Origin: Liolophura sinensis
Lineage: Eukaryota; Mollusca; Polyplacophora; Chitonida; Chitonidae
Assembly: GCF_032854445.1 (NCBI RefSeq)
Contig: NC_088306.1
Span: 7,749,924 to 7,813,923 of the forward strand
Direction: 5' to 3'
Length of the DNA stretch: 64,000 nucleotides
Shown here piece after piece: positions 33,355 through 45,514 of the stretch. The notes under the pieces are model-generated. The model was not told the origin of the DNA. It saw nothing but the letters and a program-made list of their open reading frames with translations, and did not search any database. A program made the translations under genes and the position numbers. Positions within the stretch are counted from its first letter, which is position 1; each line of letters opens with the position of its first letter.

Positions 33355-35880
33355 AAGAGGATTTATCCCTCTCGATTTTGCATGATTTGTGAAAAAATGC
33401 ATTTTTGAATTTGCCTGGATTACTTTCAGACCATTTAGGACATTCAGTAGACTATACGTTACTCTCCTGTAAATGACAATTTCCGGCTGCTTTAAAGAAG
33501 AACTAAACTTTTAAAAATGACACTATATGCTGAAAAGAGCACATTTTTGTCTATCTGGTGGTACCTGGTGCACAATTTTGCGATTTTTTCTCGCCATACA
33601 CGCAAAGCCTGACAACGGCAAAGCTGGCATAAATCGCTGTCCATCGAGCCCTCCATCTTTAACACCCTGCAATATATGCTGGGGATGTGTTGCCCCTCAG
33701 CCAATGAGTGTCATTAAAACTGCCGTCTTGTTCGTGTAAACTCGGAACCTACCTCCAACATTCCGGTTTCCCGATCGTCAAGCGGAAAACGAACTGTACT
33801 GTTCGCTACCTTCTGGGAAGAAGAGTTCTACCGGAAATGTACGAACTGTACTTCGCGGGTTTCCGACGGAAATTCTCCTCCTAACACAGAAGACTTCAGG
33901 ACTAGTTCTTAGGCAATATGGAGTCGCCCACTGCGGATTTTTGCCGCTGGCTTATTTTTATATTTATATTTTATCAACTTGAGGTACATATGAGAATTTT
34001 TATGGCATGCATCTACGAGGAAATGCATAATCTTATCAATGGTATTTGATTAATATTTAAATTTTCTTCTCCTTTAACACAGTAGTTTTGTATTCAGCTG
34101 CTGGTATCACGCAGCTCTCCGGAAACTACGTGTTGTGGCGTACTGTCTTATATGACGACAAAAGTTACGACAAGTGAGAAATTGAGCAGAGCAGTCAGTG
34201 GCCAGGATTGGATTCCATTCCACTGAGCTGTCAGAAATTGATTTGCGGAATGGCCTAAGAGCTTATTTTTCTAAATCAAAATATTTTGTCCCAGTGCAAA
34301 ATTCTCTATCACTAAGATAACTGCTCATTTTTTGCGGCCACAAGCACCTGTTCTATCTATTTATTAGTTCCTTTGTCTGTTAAACGGGAACCTTTTAGGC
34401 AAATAGTGCTTTAACACTGGAAATGTATTTAACGAAACTTAAGTCTGCAAGACAATTTAGTTATATATTGGATTGGTATTTTAGGCCGTACTCAAGAATA
34501 TTTCACTTATACGACGGTGGCCATGATTATGGTGAAAGGAAACCGGGCAGACTTCGGAGGAAACCCACGAACATCCGCAGGTTGCTGGAGGGCCTTTCCA
34601 CGTACGATTTTGCAAGACAACATCGATTTTTTGCAGCATGTCGAACTATCATGAATGTGCACTTGTTCTCTAAAAGTACGGAGCAGATCGCCCTTATACA
34701 AGTTCTAGATGTTACCTGCTGCAAGTATGAAGTCTATAGATCTTGACGGGGTTATCTGTCGGCGTTCAATATAGCTTTTGTCCCAATATTCTGTCTCGGC
34801 CATAATTGTGTCATTCGAATGCCAGTAAATGTAGAGTTGTTTATCAAGGAAAACCGATTATAAAACAACCTGTTTACTAGAGTGCGCGATTTTATCCGTG
34901 GAAGTTTACTTGAAATGAAATAGGAAATAGCAGACATTTAAGCTAGGATAATCTCGGCAATGATAAAATATAATTACATCCGCAATATTTGGAAAATGCT
35001 GATTTGTTGGTATTCAAACTTGGCACTACTTGGAATTAGTCAGTGTTACAACAAGAATTCATCAAATGGACTCCTCCTACATTCATGGCGATACGACATA
35101 CAAATAGTTATTTACAATCACTCTCCGGTAATCGTGCACTATGGTGCAGTGATCGCAGCCCTTGTGCAGTTTTTGTTGCGCTTATATTTATGACATCTAG
35201 CTTGTATTAATGACAAGTTGCAATTCTTTTCTAATTACATAAACTTGTTATCGTAAAGTTACATCATGAATCTTTCTTCTTGCTTGATGTGTCCAATACA
35301 AACGTTCAAAGATTGCGCGATATTGACAGTTAAGATCCAGTCCGGCGCCAAGATGATTCCCTAATATCGGGCAGGCATGTAAATCCACGCTTTATGGTTT
35401 CACCGGTTGTCTGGAGCGTGTTGAATTCACAGCCGTTTGGCAGGCATTTGAAGTACCAGTATCACCTTAACCGTCTTGCAAATGCAAGGAGCTTTAGTAA
35501 TACTGCCAGAAACGGGGACATTCTCACGGCTGACCGCAAATTATAATTGACAGCGTCTGGGGGTGGGGGGGTGGGGGGTGGTGTTGCCTCTGGATAGTTG
35601 TTGGTACAGTTATTCTATTGGAGCTGGACACCAATATAACGGTGCTTGTACACATACGCTGAGATTTATTGAGACTACAGTGATTGTGACGTGGGATTTA
35701 ACGCCTTGTGCTCTTCCGAATTTCTGTAATAACAGCAATGGGGTTAGATTTATTTCTATTTTGATGCCATACGCTCAAGGCGATCAGGCGTGGTATTTCA
35801 CCATCCTCATAACAAATGTGCGAGTATTATAGACACAAATTTGACGACACGTTTTTCTTAAAATATGAGATCTAAGATTT
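33355..35880. repeat. Ancient about 3-kb direct duplication, unit B
   Basis: Partner of unit A. Relative to A it carries about 580 extra bases at roughly 33490-34070 and lacks some sequence further on, so the offset runs from about 3.0 kb to 3.6 kb and back to about 3.0 kb. The AAATTATAATTGACAGCGTC core is at about 35540 and is followed by a G-run. Confidence 0.75.
34466..34604 (-). mobile_element. SINE family 1, 3' half
   Basis: In reverse orientation: GGCCGTACTCAAGAATATTT, CACTTATACGACGGTGGCCA, GAAACCGGGCAGACTTCGGA and CATCCGCAGGTTGCTGGAGG. It lies in unit B at a site different from that of the unit A SINE. Confidence 0.9.
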
Positions 35881-38849
35881 ACAGTTATTATAACTATCTT
35901 CAGACATGGTACCCACCTTGTAACTACATATTTCCATGCAGTGCTATCTCAGTAAGTGAGTGGCAAGTTTTGTTCATTCTTTAATCATCGCTGTTGCTTT
36001 TTTTCAAAATGCAAGTTGACGGCTGATATACGAGTGTCCTGTATGAAGCATACACTGTAGAGTCTGATGTTTTAATGAGCTTTTGCCCTCATACACAGAA
36101 TAGTTTAAAACCATCATTTTCTAGTATGAGACTGAACAAAAAATATGCGGATACTGAACAAACACAATCCCCAATAGCTTTTTCGTCTCTGTTTCTTATC
36201 AGTGTATAAAAATCGGTCACTAAGCAGCTCTTATGTACCACAGAATCGCTATGTTCAGTAATTGACAAATGCGTTCATTAACCGATAATAAGCCTTTCAA
36301 CCTGTGTAGCCGTCTCAACGCCTCAGTTGTCACCAACAGAAGATTGTTGATTTAGAAATAGAAAACCTGATATACCTAACGTGACTTAACAAAATGGAAT
36401 CCTCGTGTCGCAGTAAAGCAACACTCGTTATCAGGGATGTCATACGATGGATCAAATGTATCCCAAATTTTACGCTCAGGCAGTTGGAGATGACCTACAA
36501 CAATGTTGCGTGTTCAGGGCAGAAGATGTTGAAAATCACGTTTCATAACCAATCAATCATCGTAACTTGAAATAGTGATCAATGTGTCCATTAAATAATA
36601 TTCTCTCACTCAACTAACGGTTCCCATACCTCTAACATTTATGTACATGTAATCTCTAATGAATGTCAACTTCAGTTTGGGAAGCCCGATACACCAGTTA
36701 GAGTGACGAACCATCGTTGTGACGGTATTGCGATAATTATGGCTGTACTATGAAAGAATTACATCCTGGAGAGTAAGCCTGAGCGTTGACGACAGTGAGA
36801 TAGTTGACAAATGGTTACACGTTTTATTTGTGAAATCCGATTTTTTGTCAAGTTATCATAGTTAGAGCATTATTCCAAATGGTCAGGTGTATGAATGAAC
36901 AGTAAAACAATACACCTACCATGGTACCATGGATTGAGTTGGATTCGGGAAAAAATGCAATGGTGTTGAATACAATTTATAAAGAGTTACCTATATCGTT
37001 TTGTTTCCATCACATTTAATTTACCAACATATAAAATAGTCCAAAAGGGCTTCGGGGATACTTAGCCCAAAAGCAGAATCTTTGTGTACGTACTAAAATA
37101 ATGTAGAAAACGTCAGGGTTTACATTTTACGAGATTCCTTTCCGTGTAAGCTGTTATGTTTTCATGTATGATGACCACTCGCTCCCTTTGTTAAGATGTA
37201 GACAGAGTTACGTAATGCCATATTACCGGATCTTTGAAGCGCAGCGAACGAAAATAGATTCATCCTAAGAGAACAAGGAATCAGAAGCCTTGACATCTTG
37301 GTGCATTTTGCCACCAGCTGGACAAGTATTCGAGCAGCCCTAAGGTGATTCAACCGTACAATAGGCAATATACTAAAGGCTGGTATTAGCGAAAAAAACC
37401 CTAATGGATAGGTACCACATTATAACATACCGGGCTCACTGCCCTTTTCTGAGAGTGCTTTGTGAATGAGAGTGTTCTGTGGTTTTTGTGATCACAGGAA
37501 GAGCTGTTCGATACGGGTAATGGTAACACGACCATCAGATTCGAACAGCAACGTTTGTCTGTGGCTGTTTACAACATGAGTGCAGCGGTTGGGATAATAC
37601 AGGTACTGTGAAGGCTTACCAGGAACATTCTGAATCGGTGTATTAGACATGTAGCTCGGAGTAGCATGACACTTACCTCTAATGGTATCCGGTCATCGGA
37701 TAATATACTTGGCAAACTAACGTTAGTCCAGCATGAGCTGAAAACAGACTTTGTTACCGCCAATGGGTCCTTGTCCAATGACGTCGCAGTTTCGAATCCT
37801 CATCGTCTTTGATGGGCTGCGGCCAAAAGAAGGTAGTGTTTTCTCCGCACATCAATTGGCATTGTTGTTGTATTGATTGCGTTAATGAAGGTCCATGTGA
37901 TGCACTACCCTGACCTACTTAAGAACTCTACTATGGTTAAGCTTCAGGGTTAAATGATGCTTTAATGTTGTGCATCATTATTAATCAGTGACCTTGACAT
38001 CTTCGCCTTCGCAAAACTTTCAAGGTCTGCATCAACCTTTTCTTCTGCTTCAGTAGTTAGTATTTGCCACTGTAATGTCTGCAGAGTCTTTCTGTCCCTT
38101 ATTCAAGCTCTGGCCATTTGAGTTTCAATTCTCTTTCAACACTAAACTGCTTTTTCATTTCAATTCCTGTCTCTTCTGTAAACTTTCTGCCTATGATAGC
38201 AATGCAGCGTTGTACGCTCTAGTCTTTAACCTGGGCGAAGATGTTGAACTTGGCTAGCTGAGTCTTCTGGTTTTATGCTATCGTCATCTGTGATTTTACT
38301 GGCCTTTTTTCTAACCACCTCTTAACGTTGCTTTGTATCTACTCATGTCCTTCACAAACATTGTATATAACACTCATTATGAGGAACTTCATTACTATCC
38401 AGGGGACCAACTTGGCCGAGGTGGTGCGCTGTTCAAATTCAGTAGAACAAAAAAAAAACAGTGTTAACACTCTACAATGAAATTCTAGAAACACTGTCTA
38501 AATACATAAGTCCCAATATATAGAACTTCAAGAAATTCACTTGTATGACTGTATCAGTACCACAGGTAGAGGAAACTAATGAGACAGGAAGAGACTGTAG
38601 ACCTATGGAATAAAACTGGAGAAAATACTGACATCGGCAGACATTCTAACCTCCATATAACTGAACATGAATGAACATTAATTTTATGATGACTTCCTAT
38701 GCATACTCCAGAAGTATGGATTTCAGCTTTCGAACATAAAACATAATAAGCGGGAAAGCTAATCAAAATCAAGAAAATGTACTTACAAATTTCCTGGCAG
38801 TCCAGATTTTGCTACGATACATCCGTCTCAGTGCGCTAATTTGCTGTAT
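35881..38849. other. No gene seen
   Basis: Open frames stay below 75 codons. At 37980-38290 the minus strand shows several short open stretches of charged, helix-like composition interrupted by stops. This could be a decayed coding remnant, but I cannot assign it. Confidence 0.45.
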
Positions 38850-39164
38850 CGCTAAACTGCTTTGGGGCGATAAATCCAGGGTCAAACCTGGGTCGGGTCA
38901 CACCTAAGTCCTTAAAGGAGAAAGCTCTACCTTTGCGCTTTGCATTCAGCATTGAGGGAATGGTGCAACTAATGGTTGACCCGTATCAGTACAAGCGACT
39001 GGGGCGACTTACTTGCCTTCGGCAGCACTATATAAAAGAACGTTGGAAATCCGTCCTTCAACAAGGAAGCACATTACATGCACTCTAAGGATTTCTTTGT
39101 CGTCATTTGACTGAAAAATTATTAAGTACGATGTTAAACCCCAGACACTCACTCACTCACTCAC
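38850..39164 (+). mobile_element. SINE family 2, near full length
   Basis: The order is AAATCCAGGGTCAAACCTGG, GTCGGGTCACACCTAAGTC, GTTGACCCGTATCAGTACAA, ACTTGCCTTCGGCAG and GACTGAAAAATTATTAAGTA, then a CACTCACTCACTCACTCAC tail. It is the best-preserved copy of this family in the window and shows that (CACT)n is the 3' end. Confidence 0.88.
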
Positions 39165-39206
39165 TTCAGAGTAGTAGCTTCTTAGGCCTCTATCCAGCTT
39201 TTTAAA

Positions 39207-39435
39207 CGGGGCCTCCGTGGTCTGGTGGATAGCGTGTTAGCGCAGCACAATGGCGCAGGAGCCTCTCACCATGGGCTCAGATTAGCTTCCTTTAGGTCCT
39301 GTACCTCAGTGTGGGAAGATCTGCCAGTAACCAGTAAATGGCCGTGTGTTCCCTGTTTCCTTTTCGCCAAAATGCTGACTGCAATTGTAAAAGAGAAATT
39401 TTCGGCGTAAAACATCTATCAAAAAAATAAATAAC
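39207..39435 (+). mobile_element. SINE family 1, full length but diverged
   Basis: The head GGGGCCTCCGTGGTCTGGTG and GCGTGTTAGCGCAGCACAAT is intact. The body is diverged (GTGGGAAGATCTGCCAGTAA) and the tail reads GGCGTAAAACATCTATC then A-rich. It lies only about 40 bases after the family 2 SINE. Confidence 0.85.
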
Positions 39436-40292
39436 ATTTCTCCACTTCTTAACCCGAAGGCCGTCCCATAGTGAAAATGGCCTCCCTGTTGACCAAGGCC
39501 TTAAACTAGGCAAATGTAAAAATCCTTAAATTCTTAGATCCTTAAAGCAGAGCTCGTTTACAAAATACTTTTATCATGACCCTAAAGCGTATTGCCCCAA
39601 AAGTTTAACATTTGTACACTGATTCTTTACTGCAAAACAATGTACCAACCACAATTTGAGTACGTTCCTGTTCTAAGTTTGACTTTTTAAACACTAGCAA
39701 TTTGTGACTTAAGTTGCTTGATAAATATGAGCCCTATACGCCATGCCCATATAACAATGCCTAACATTGTGCCGGCCTACGTCCCTCATTTTGACACCAA
39801 AGCCAAAAGTCATACATTGTACTCACATTCCCGGTATGATGCCCTTACTCGTACTCACACATTAAAGATAGACGTATTCCTCTACCCATTTTGTGGAATT
39901 TTACCCGCCAATATGTTAAAAACATTTCCATGAGATTGGCGAAGTACACAAAGAGGACACAATCACGGTAAAAACACATGGTTTTCTGCTGTAACGCTGC
40001 GTGGCTTGTATTCTACCTAAATGTGTTATGAGAGGAGATAGCTTAAGACCGCTTTGTTCAAGACGAGAAGGAGTTTAGTCCCTGATGCGCGCTATTGCCT
40101 TGAAAAATTTATAACTGCAAGTTGGCGCTTATTGGCCTTGACCGGTGGAGATTGTTTATGCGTATGCTAAGGTAATTATCATTCTTTCCACGGACTGATA
40201 GACTTCCCAAACATCTCGTAATTTTTTTACGGTTGCACCATGTACTGTACAGATTGAAAAACACAAATATTACTATCCGCCTGAAGTTATTG
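39436..40292. other. No gene seen
   Basis: A 71-codon frame (39718-39933) has no motif. No repeat was recognised. Confidence 0.5.
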
Positions 40293-40514
40293 GTGAGTCT
40301 CTCACCAATGCGGTCGCTGTGAGTTCAAGTCCAGCTCATGCTGGCTTCCTCTCCGGCCGTACGTGGGAAGGTCTGCAGCAACCTACGGATGGTCGTGGGT
40401 TTCTCCCGGGCACTACCCGGTTTCCTCCCACCATAATGCTGGCCGCTGTCGTATAGGTGAAATTTTCTTGAGTACGGCGTTAAACACCAATCAAATAAAT
40501 AAACAAATAAATAA
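40293..40514 (+). mobile_element. SINE family 1, lacking the extreme 5' head
   Basis: Begins GTGAGTCTCTCACCAATGCG and continues with the B-box-like GAGTTCAAGTCC, the full body and a long AAATAAATAAACAAATAAAT tail. It is well conserved. Confidence 0.92.
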
Positions 40515-41304
40515 CTCTCTACTACATGTACGTCCGTCATATCTGCTATACTGCCATAAAATTATGTTTATCCGCTTTAATGGGATAAAGTTCAATAATA
40601 GCTTCATTGCCGCCATTAATCTGTTTTGTTAGCAAAGTCTATGTATCCCAGGGTTATGGATTAACCAGTTGTTAGATTTTGTCTCTATACCCACGGGTAG
40701 ACAGCATTCAAAGAAGACAGTGGAGGCATTTAGACAACTAGATATGCCCTACTTGATTTATATGAATCAACAAAGCAAAACAAAGGCCCTGTTCTTTGGC
40801 TGTTCTAACGTAAGCATGATAAAGTATTTATATAAAGAGAAACGTTGTAGAAAATATCTTGGTTTTTGATTTCATCCCCAGCCCTCCAAGCTGCAAGGTA
40901 TCGAGTTTCTGTGTATCTCAGGTATGATACTCTTGTAATCAAGTATGAGATAACACTAAATGTATTTCTACACCTTGATTAGTGTGAAGAGATTTTGTCG
41001 GTCCCGAAAATAAACGGTCACGTGTGGACAACGTGTGATAAACCTAAAGTGTTAGACACACGCGAACTGACGTAAGCTATATGTACGTGCCTGTGACTTT
41101 GCGGAGTAAATAAATAGGTCAATGGCTGCAAACAATAAACCTACGCATTAATTTTTCTGTTGTAAATATCAGAAACCGGATCTGCAACAAATGATTACAG
41201 TGGAATAATAAAGAACACTTGTATAAACGATCCTGTGGAGCTATCTGCGAAAACAAAATAAAAAAACAAAACAAAAACAATATGATACACCTTTTAACAG
41301 TTCA
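40515..41304. other. No gene seen
   Basis: A 66-codon frame at 40669-40869 is unassigned. A-rich microsatellite-like sequence lies at 41255-41285. Confidence 0.5.
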
Positions 41305-41500
41305 AGTGTGTAATATAATTATGTAATACATTTGTAAACAATTCACGCTGAGTGAACTTCAGTGCAATACAATTTTATGTAACAAATGTGTGATTATATA
41401 ACGGTTTACGTGACATTTCTAGTCAAATATAATTACATAATGAATTTGTAAACAGTCCACGTAGTTCAAAGGTCAGGGTAACAGAATTATTTAATGAATC
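41305..41500. repeat. Degenerate tandem repeat, about 57-60 bp unit
   Basis: GTAATATAATTATGTAATAC and CAAATATAATTACATAATGA, each followed by ATTTGTAAACA and a CACG word, start near 41310 and 41424. A more diverged unit lies between them (ACAATTTTATGTAACAAATG). A partial fourth unit may follow. Confidence 0.6.
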
Positions 41501-41762
41501 AAACAGCACCACACTCAGATGAGCATATCACGATAATATTTGTTGCAAAAAGTGCGTCTTGTTTACAGGAAAACTGTACCTTTTTCCTATCGGTCTTATA
41601 TAATATCAAGTACGCTTTATATATCCAGCTTTTCCTTTTTGTTAGTGTGTGTAAATATGCAAATGCCAATATGCATGTTATAAACCACACTGAATATATG
41701 TGTAAATATACTTTTACCCCGGTTTTAGTTGCAGGCCGTGTGCAAATATACATATTAAATAC

Positions 41763-42012
41763 AGTGAGTTAGTGCTTGGGATTTAACGTCGTACCTAACA
41801 ATTTTTCAGTCAAATGACGACGATGGGATAATTAGAGTGTGTGTAATGTGCCTTCTTGTTGCTGGACGGATTTCTACCGATCTTTTATCTAGTGCTGCCT
41901 CACTGAGAGGCCCGGTCATATTACATAGAGATGACCTTTCAAACATTGAGTGTGTCACGTAACACATCGGCCGGTACTGGCGTGCAAGTGAAATATTCTT
42001 TATACACCAAAA
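41763..42012 (-). mobile_element. SINE family 2, truncated; possible chimera with family 1 tail
   Basis: The plus-strand text GTGAGTTAGTGCTTGGGATT, TTTTTCAGTCAAATGACGAC and TTTATCTAGTGCTGCCTCAC is family 2 in reverse. After about 41925 similarity ends. CAAGTGAAATATTC and TACACCAAAAAAA then resemble the family 1 tail on the plus strand. The join directly precedes the LINE. Confidence 0.65.
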
Positions 42013-42015
42013 AAA

Positions 42016-42960
42016 GTTGTGAAGGTAGTAAACCTGTACAATGTTCGTAATAGACTAGATATTTCTGAGCTTAGTGCCATTGTATCTACTGCCTAGGGCC
42101 CTAAAATAATTTGTGGTACTTTTAATGCACATAATGTGTTGTGGCGTAGCTCATCAACTTATGTCATTGGATCTGTAGTTGAAGACTTCGTCGAAGATAA
42201 TGATTTTATTAGGTTAAATGACGAATGCGGAACAAGACTCGACGTCCGCTCGGGCAAGTTATCTGCCCTTGATTTGACTTTGTGTTCCAATGAGTTATGT
42301 CCTGGCTTTTCATGGAAGCAATCAGTACCCTGTGGTTACTACATTCGGGGTATCACCACACTGTAATGATGTATGTAACAAGCCTATATGGAAAATACAA
42401 AGAGCTGACTGGAATACCTATGCCACTGAATGCTTGTCATCATTTAAGGAATCTGTTCTTTCTGATAACAGTAATCAATTTACTGACAACATTGTAGGCA
42501 CTATCAACTCTACAGCCAGTGTCTCCATCTCGAAGTCTTCAGGGGCGATCTGGTCGAAGGCCCCAGGTGGACGACAGAGTGTGTTGATGCCACACGTCAG
42601 CGTAAGAGAACTAAGAACAGAGTGTCTCACACCCGATATTGTGTTTTATCAGAAACGTAAGGCTATTGCACAGCGTACAATGAAGCACGCCCAGAAAGCC
42701 TATTAGCGAAAGTACTGCACTGTCATTATTAGTTCAACACCGCTAAAGAGGGTATGGGCCCAGGGAAAGGCAGTAAGTGGTGCTAAGAAGTCTAATAGTA
42801 TTCCTACATTGATATCTGATAATTCATCCTGTGTTAGTGACTTTTCAAGTTCTAGCAACTTTAATTCTGATTTTATCAAACACAAAGAACAACAAGAGCT
42901 ACTCCGTAGTTTTGATAATATTTTATTCGATGATCTGGCCATTAATGACGAATTCTATCT
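42016..42960 (+). pseudogene. LINE endonuclease and linker remnant
   Basis: The endonuclease part runs to about 42290, with a shift into a second frame near there. The catalytic GDFNAH motif is altered to GTFNAH and one TAG stop precedes it. The following linker is open in pieces (42290-42706) and holds KPIWKIQRADWNTYA, typical of the segment between endonuclease and reverse transcriptase. Nicking activity would be lost. Confidence 0.8.
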
Positions 42961-43029
42961 CCTGGAACTTCGCTAGCTCTGAGTAGGGAAAAAGATTCCA
43001 CACCAGGGGAGGATGAGGTATATTATTCT

Positions 43030-43960
43030 ATGTTAAAAATCCTACCTGATGAATGCCTTAAAATTATGTTGCTGTTGTACAACACTACTTGGTCAAGAAT
43101 GAGTCTCCCAGCGTACTGGAAAGCAGCTACTGTGATTCCTATTGCCAAATCAGGAAAGAATGCTGCTGATCCGGGGTCGTACCGTCCGACAGCATTAACA
43201 TCAGTGCTGTGTAAAACGATGGAGACCTTGGTAAACTCCATGCTTGTGTGGTTTCTACCTAAAAATAATATATTTTCAGACGTGCAGAGTGGGTTTATAA
43301 ATAACCGTAGCACTTCAGATCATTTAGTGCATTTAGAGTCCTCCATCCAAAAGTCGTTTTTAAACAGAGAATCTGTCTTGGCTGTGTTCTTGGATATAGA
43401 GAAGGCATACGACGTGATATGGAGAAGAGATGACTCATTAAAATGCAGAATATTGATATCGGAGGTAAAATGCCCGGCTGGGGAAAAGCTTTTTGTCTGA
43501 GAGAGTTCGAATTTGTAAGACCTACTCAAATCCAATTAATATTGAGAATGGTACTCCTCAGGGTAGTGTAAAACTCCGACTCTTTTCAACATTGCTATAA
43601 CTAATCTGCCCTCTGTCCTGCATTCTATGATTTCTTGTACTCTTTTTGCAGACAACAAAGCTCTTTGGTTACAGTGCCAGGATCTGAACGCTGTATAGTG
43701 GCACATCCAACAGGCTCTAGACGCAGTAACATGCTGGAGTAAGCTTTGGGGGTTCCATTTCGTGTATGAAGTCAAAGGTGGTTATGCCCACTAAAAGGAC
43801 AATTTTGCCGCCCATATCCTCAAGCTCGGTCATACCAACATAAAGCTGTCTTCATCATTCCGGTAAATGGGTGTTACTTTTGACACCAAATTAACCTGGC
43901 GCATTTTGATGATGCTGTTCTCAAATGCCAAAAAATAGGTGGTTAATTCGATCCAGGCTT
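43030..43960 (+). pseudogene. LINE reverse transcriptase remnant
   Basis: The first 156 codons (43030-43500) are continuously open and cover the N-terminal motifs through the first catalytic Asp (FLDIEKAYDVIW). A frameshift follows. Motif B (ENGTPQGSV) is readable near 43540-43570. The YxDD-type box reads FADN, so one of the paired aspartates is gone. A thumb-like MGVTFDTKLTW segment is present. Confidence 0.85.
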
Positions 43961-44499
43961 GATTATGGATGCGAAGCCTTTGAGTTGGCTTGCGATACTT
44001 TAAAGTTTGGACCTGACTCTCTTCAGTGTGCAGCGTTACGAAATTCCACCGGAGCGATGAAAACTCCTCTAAATCTTCTTCAGGTCCACTGTAGGGATGG
44101 CCTCTCTCAATTAGACGCAAACTGCGCACAGTAAAATTTGGGATGAAGCTCTCTACATAATTCAGCCAGTTCTGTGTTTTCATCATCTTGTTATGATTCT
44201 CTATATAATGCCAGCAAAAAGTTACAGCCTTTCAATGCTCGTGCTGAGGGTATTTTGCAGAGTGCTGGAGTCAATACCGGACGTTTACAGAAGAAATGTG
44301 TCCCGCCATCTCCCCCCTGAAAGGTCCAACCACCATCTGTATCCATGGACCTACACTCTCAGGTCCAGAAACCAGATACGAAGGCAGCAATTGGTTTGCA
44401 TACAAGCAAATTTATACCGATGCCTCTGAGTGCCCTGCTACTGCTAAGGTTGGGGCTTCGGTTTGCGTACCATAATAGCGATATGAAAAAGTTCTTAGA

Positions 44500-45290
44500 C
44501 TGTCGGATAACCTGTCTGTATATTCAGCAGAACTCTATGCAGTTCTGAATGATCCGCTCTTTCCTTTGGATTGAAGACCATTAAGGGCTGTTATATTCAC
44601 AGATCCTCTTAGTGCTTTACAGTCAATGACGTGATTTAAGAGGACAAACCCTGAAGGCTACCCTGTCCTGTACGAAGTAGTTTTTCTGTCGTCCTCTCTA
44701 TTCTTTGCTGGTCTTGACATTTGCTTCGCTTGGGTCCCTGGACATTTGGGGGTGCCTGGTAATGAACGAGCAGATAGACTAGCCAAACGAGCCCTAAGGC
44801 TGCGTGATGTCACCTCTAATCTCAAACTCACCATATCCGAGGCCCTAAATGAAGTAAAGTCATTATCATTTGAAGTATAGCAAACTGAGTGATTCAGAGA
44901 AGGGTCGTTTTTATCACTCATTTAACCATGCTGTCAAACTTCCTAACAGCTTCTCTTTTTCCTTTTCTTGCAGAAAAGCAGAAACCTTGTGTTTCCGACT
45001 TCGGTCAGGACATCTCCCAGTTAACAGCTACTTAAAAAGATTCAAGGTAAAAGATTGAGATCTGTGTAATGTTTGTCAGGCTGAGGAGGCCATCCATCAC
45101 GTTTTACTCGTGTGTCCACAGTACACTGCTCAGGGACAAATCTTCTTTTCCGACCTTGTAGACGTTGGGATTATTAACCCAACTCTGAGGAGTGTGCTTT
45201 GTCCACCGAAAAATGCAAGGTTAGTTTTTAAAGCTGTGAGGAATTATTTATGTAGGATCCACAGATTTTACGCTACATCATTGTGGCAGT
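44500..45290 (+). pseudogene. LINE RNase H and C-terminal zinc knuckle remnant
   Basis: The RNase H Glu (AELYAVL), Asp (FTDPLSALQS) and His/Asp (WVPGHLG...NERADRLAKRA) motifs are recognisable. They are followed by FRLRSGHLPVNSYL and the zinc knuckle with pattern C-x2-C-x8-H-x4-C. Stops interrupt the frame at least four times. Confidence 0.85.
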
Positions 45291-45397
45291 AGTTCTCTAT
45301 GGATTGGCTACGGTTCATTAGAGCAGCCTAAATCCCTGAAACACATCTTATTGCCTTGGCGCAAATTATTCCATGAAATGAAGTAGCCATGTAATAT

Positions 45398-45421
45398 ATA
45401 TGTATGTATGTATGTATGTAT
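45398..45421. repeat. (TATG)n microsatellite at the LINE 3' end
   Basis: TGTATGTATGTATGTATG-type sequence starts about 100 bases after the last LINE codon. Simple repeats are the normal 3' ends of elements related to I and R1. Confidence 0.85.
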
Positions 45422-45514
45422 GCAGCCGGAAAATGTCATAAAGGCAACAAGGGTTCTCCACAAATTCTTGAGAGATTGATGGAGAACCGCCAGTCTTACG
45501 GACATTTCACGCCT

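Larger units (their letters stand above)
42013..45421 (+). mobile_element. Non-LTR retrotransposon (I/R1-type LINE), 5'-truncated and decayed
   Basis: Order of remnants: an APE-type endonuclease C-terminal half (VVNLYN, then GTFNAHN where active copies have GDFN, then SALDLTLCSNEL), a linker, and reverse transcriptase (SYRPTALTSVLCKTMETLV, FLDIEKAYDVIW, GTPQGS, then FADN in place of FADD). RNase H follows (AELYAVL, TDPLSALQS, WVPGHLGVPGNERADRLAKR). A C-terminal CNVCQAEEAIHHVLLVCPQY zinc knuckle comes last. Endonuclease plus RNase H points to the I/R1/Nimb group. The 3' end closes with (TATG)n at about 45400. Many stops and frameshifts make it dead, and the 5' part is missing. Confidence 0.93.

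Noticed and set aside
37980-38290. Decayed helix-rich coding exon on the minus strand
   Set aside because: Short charged stretches are visible, but stops occur in every frame and no family could be recognised.
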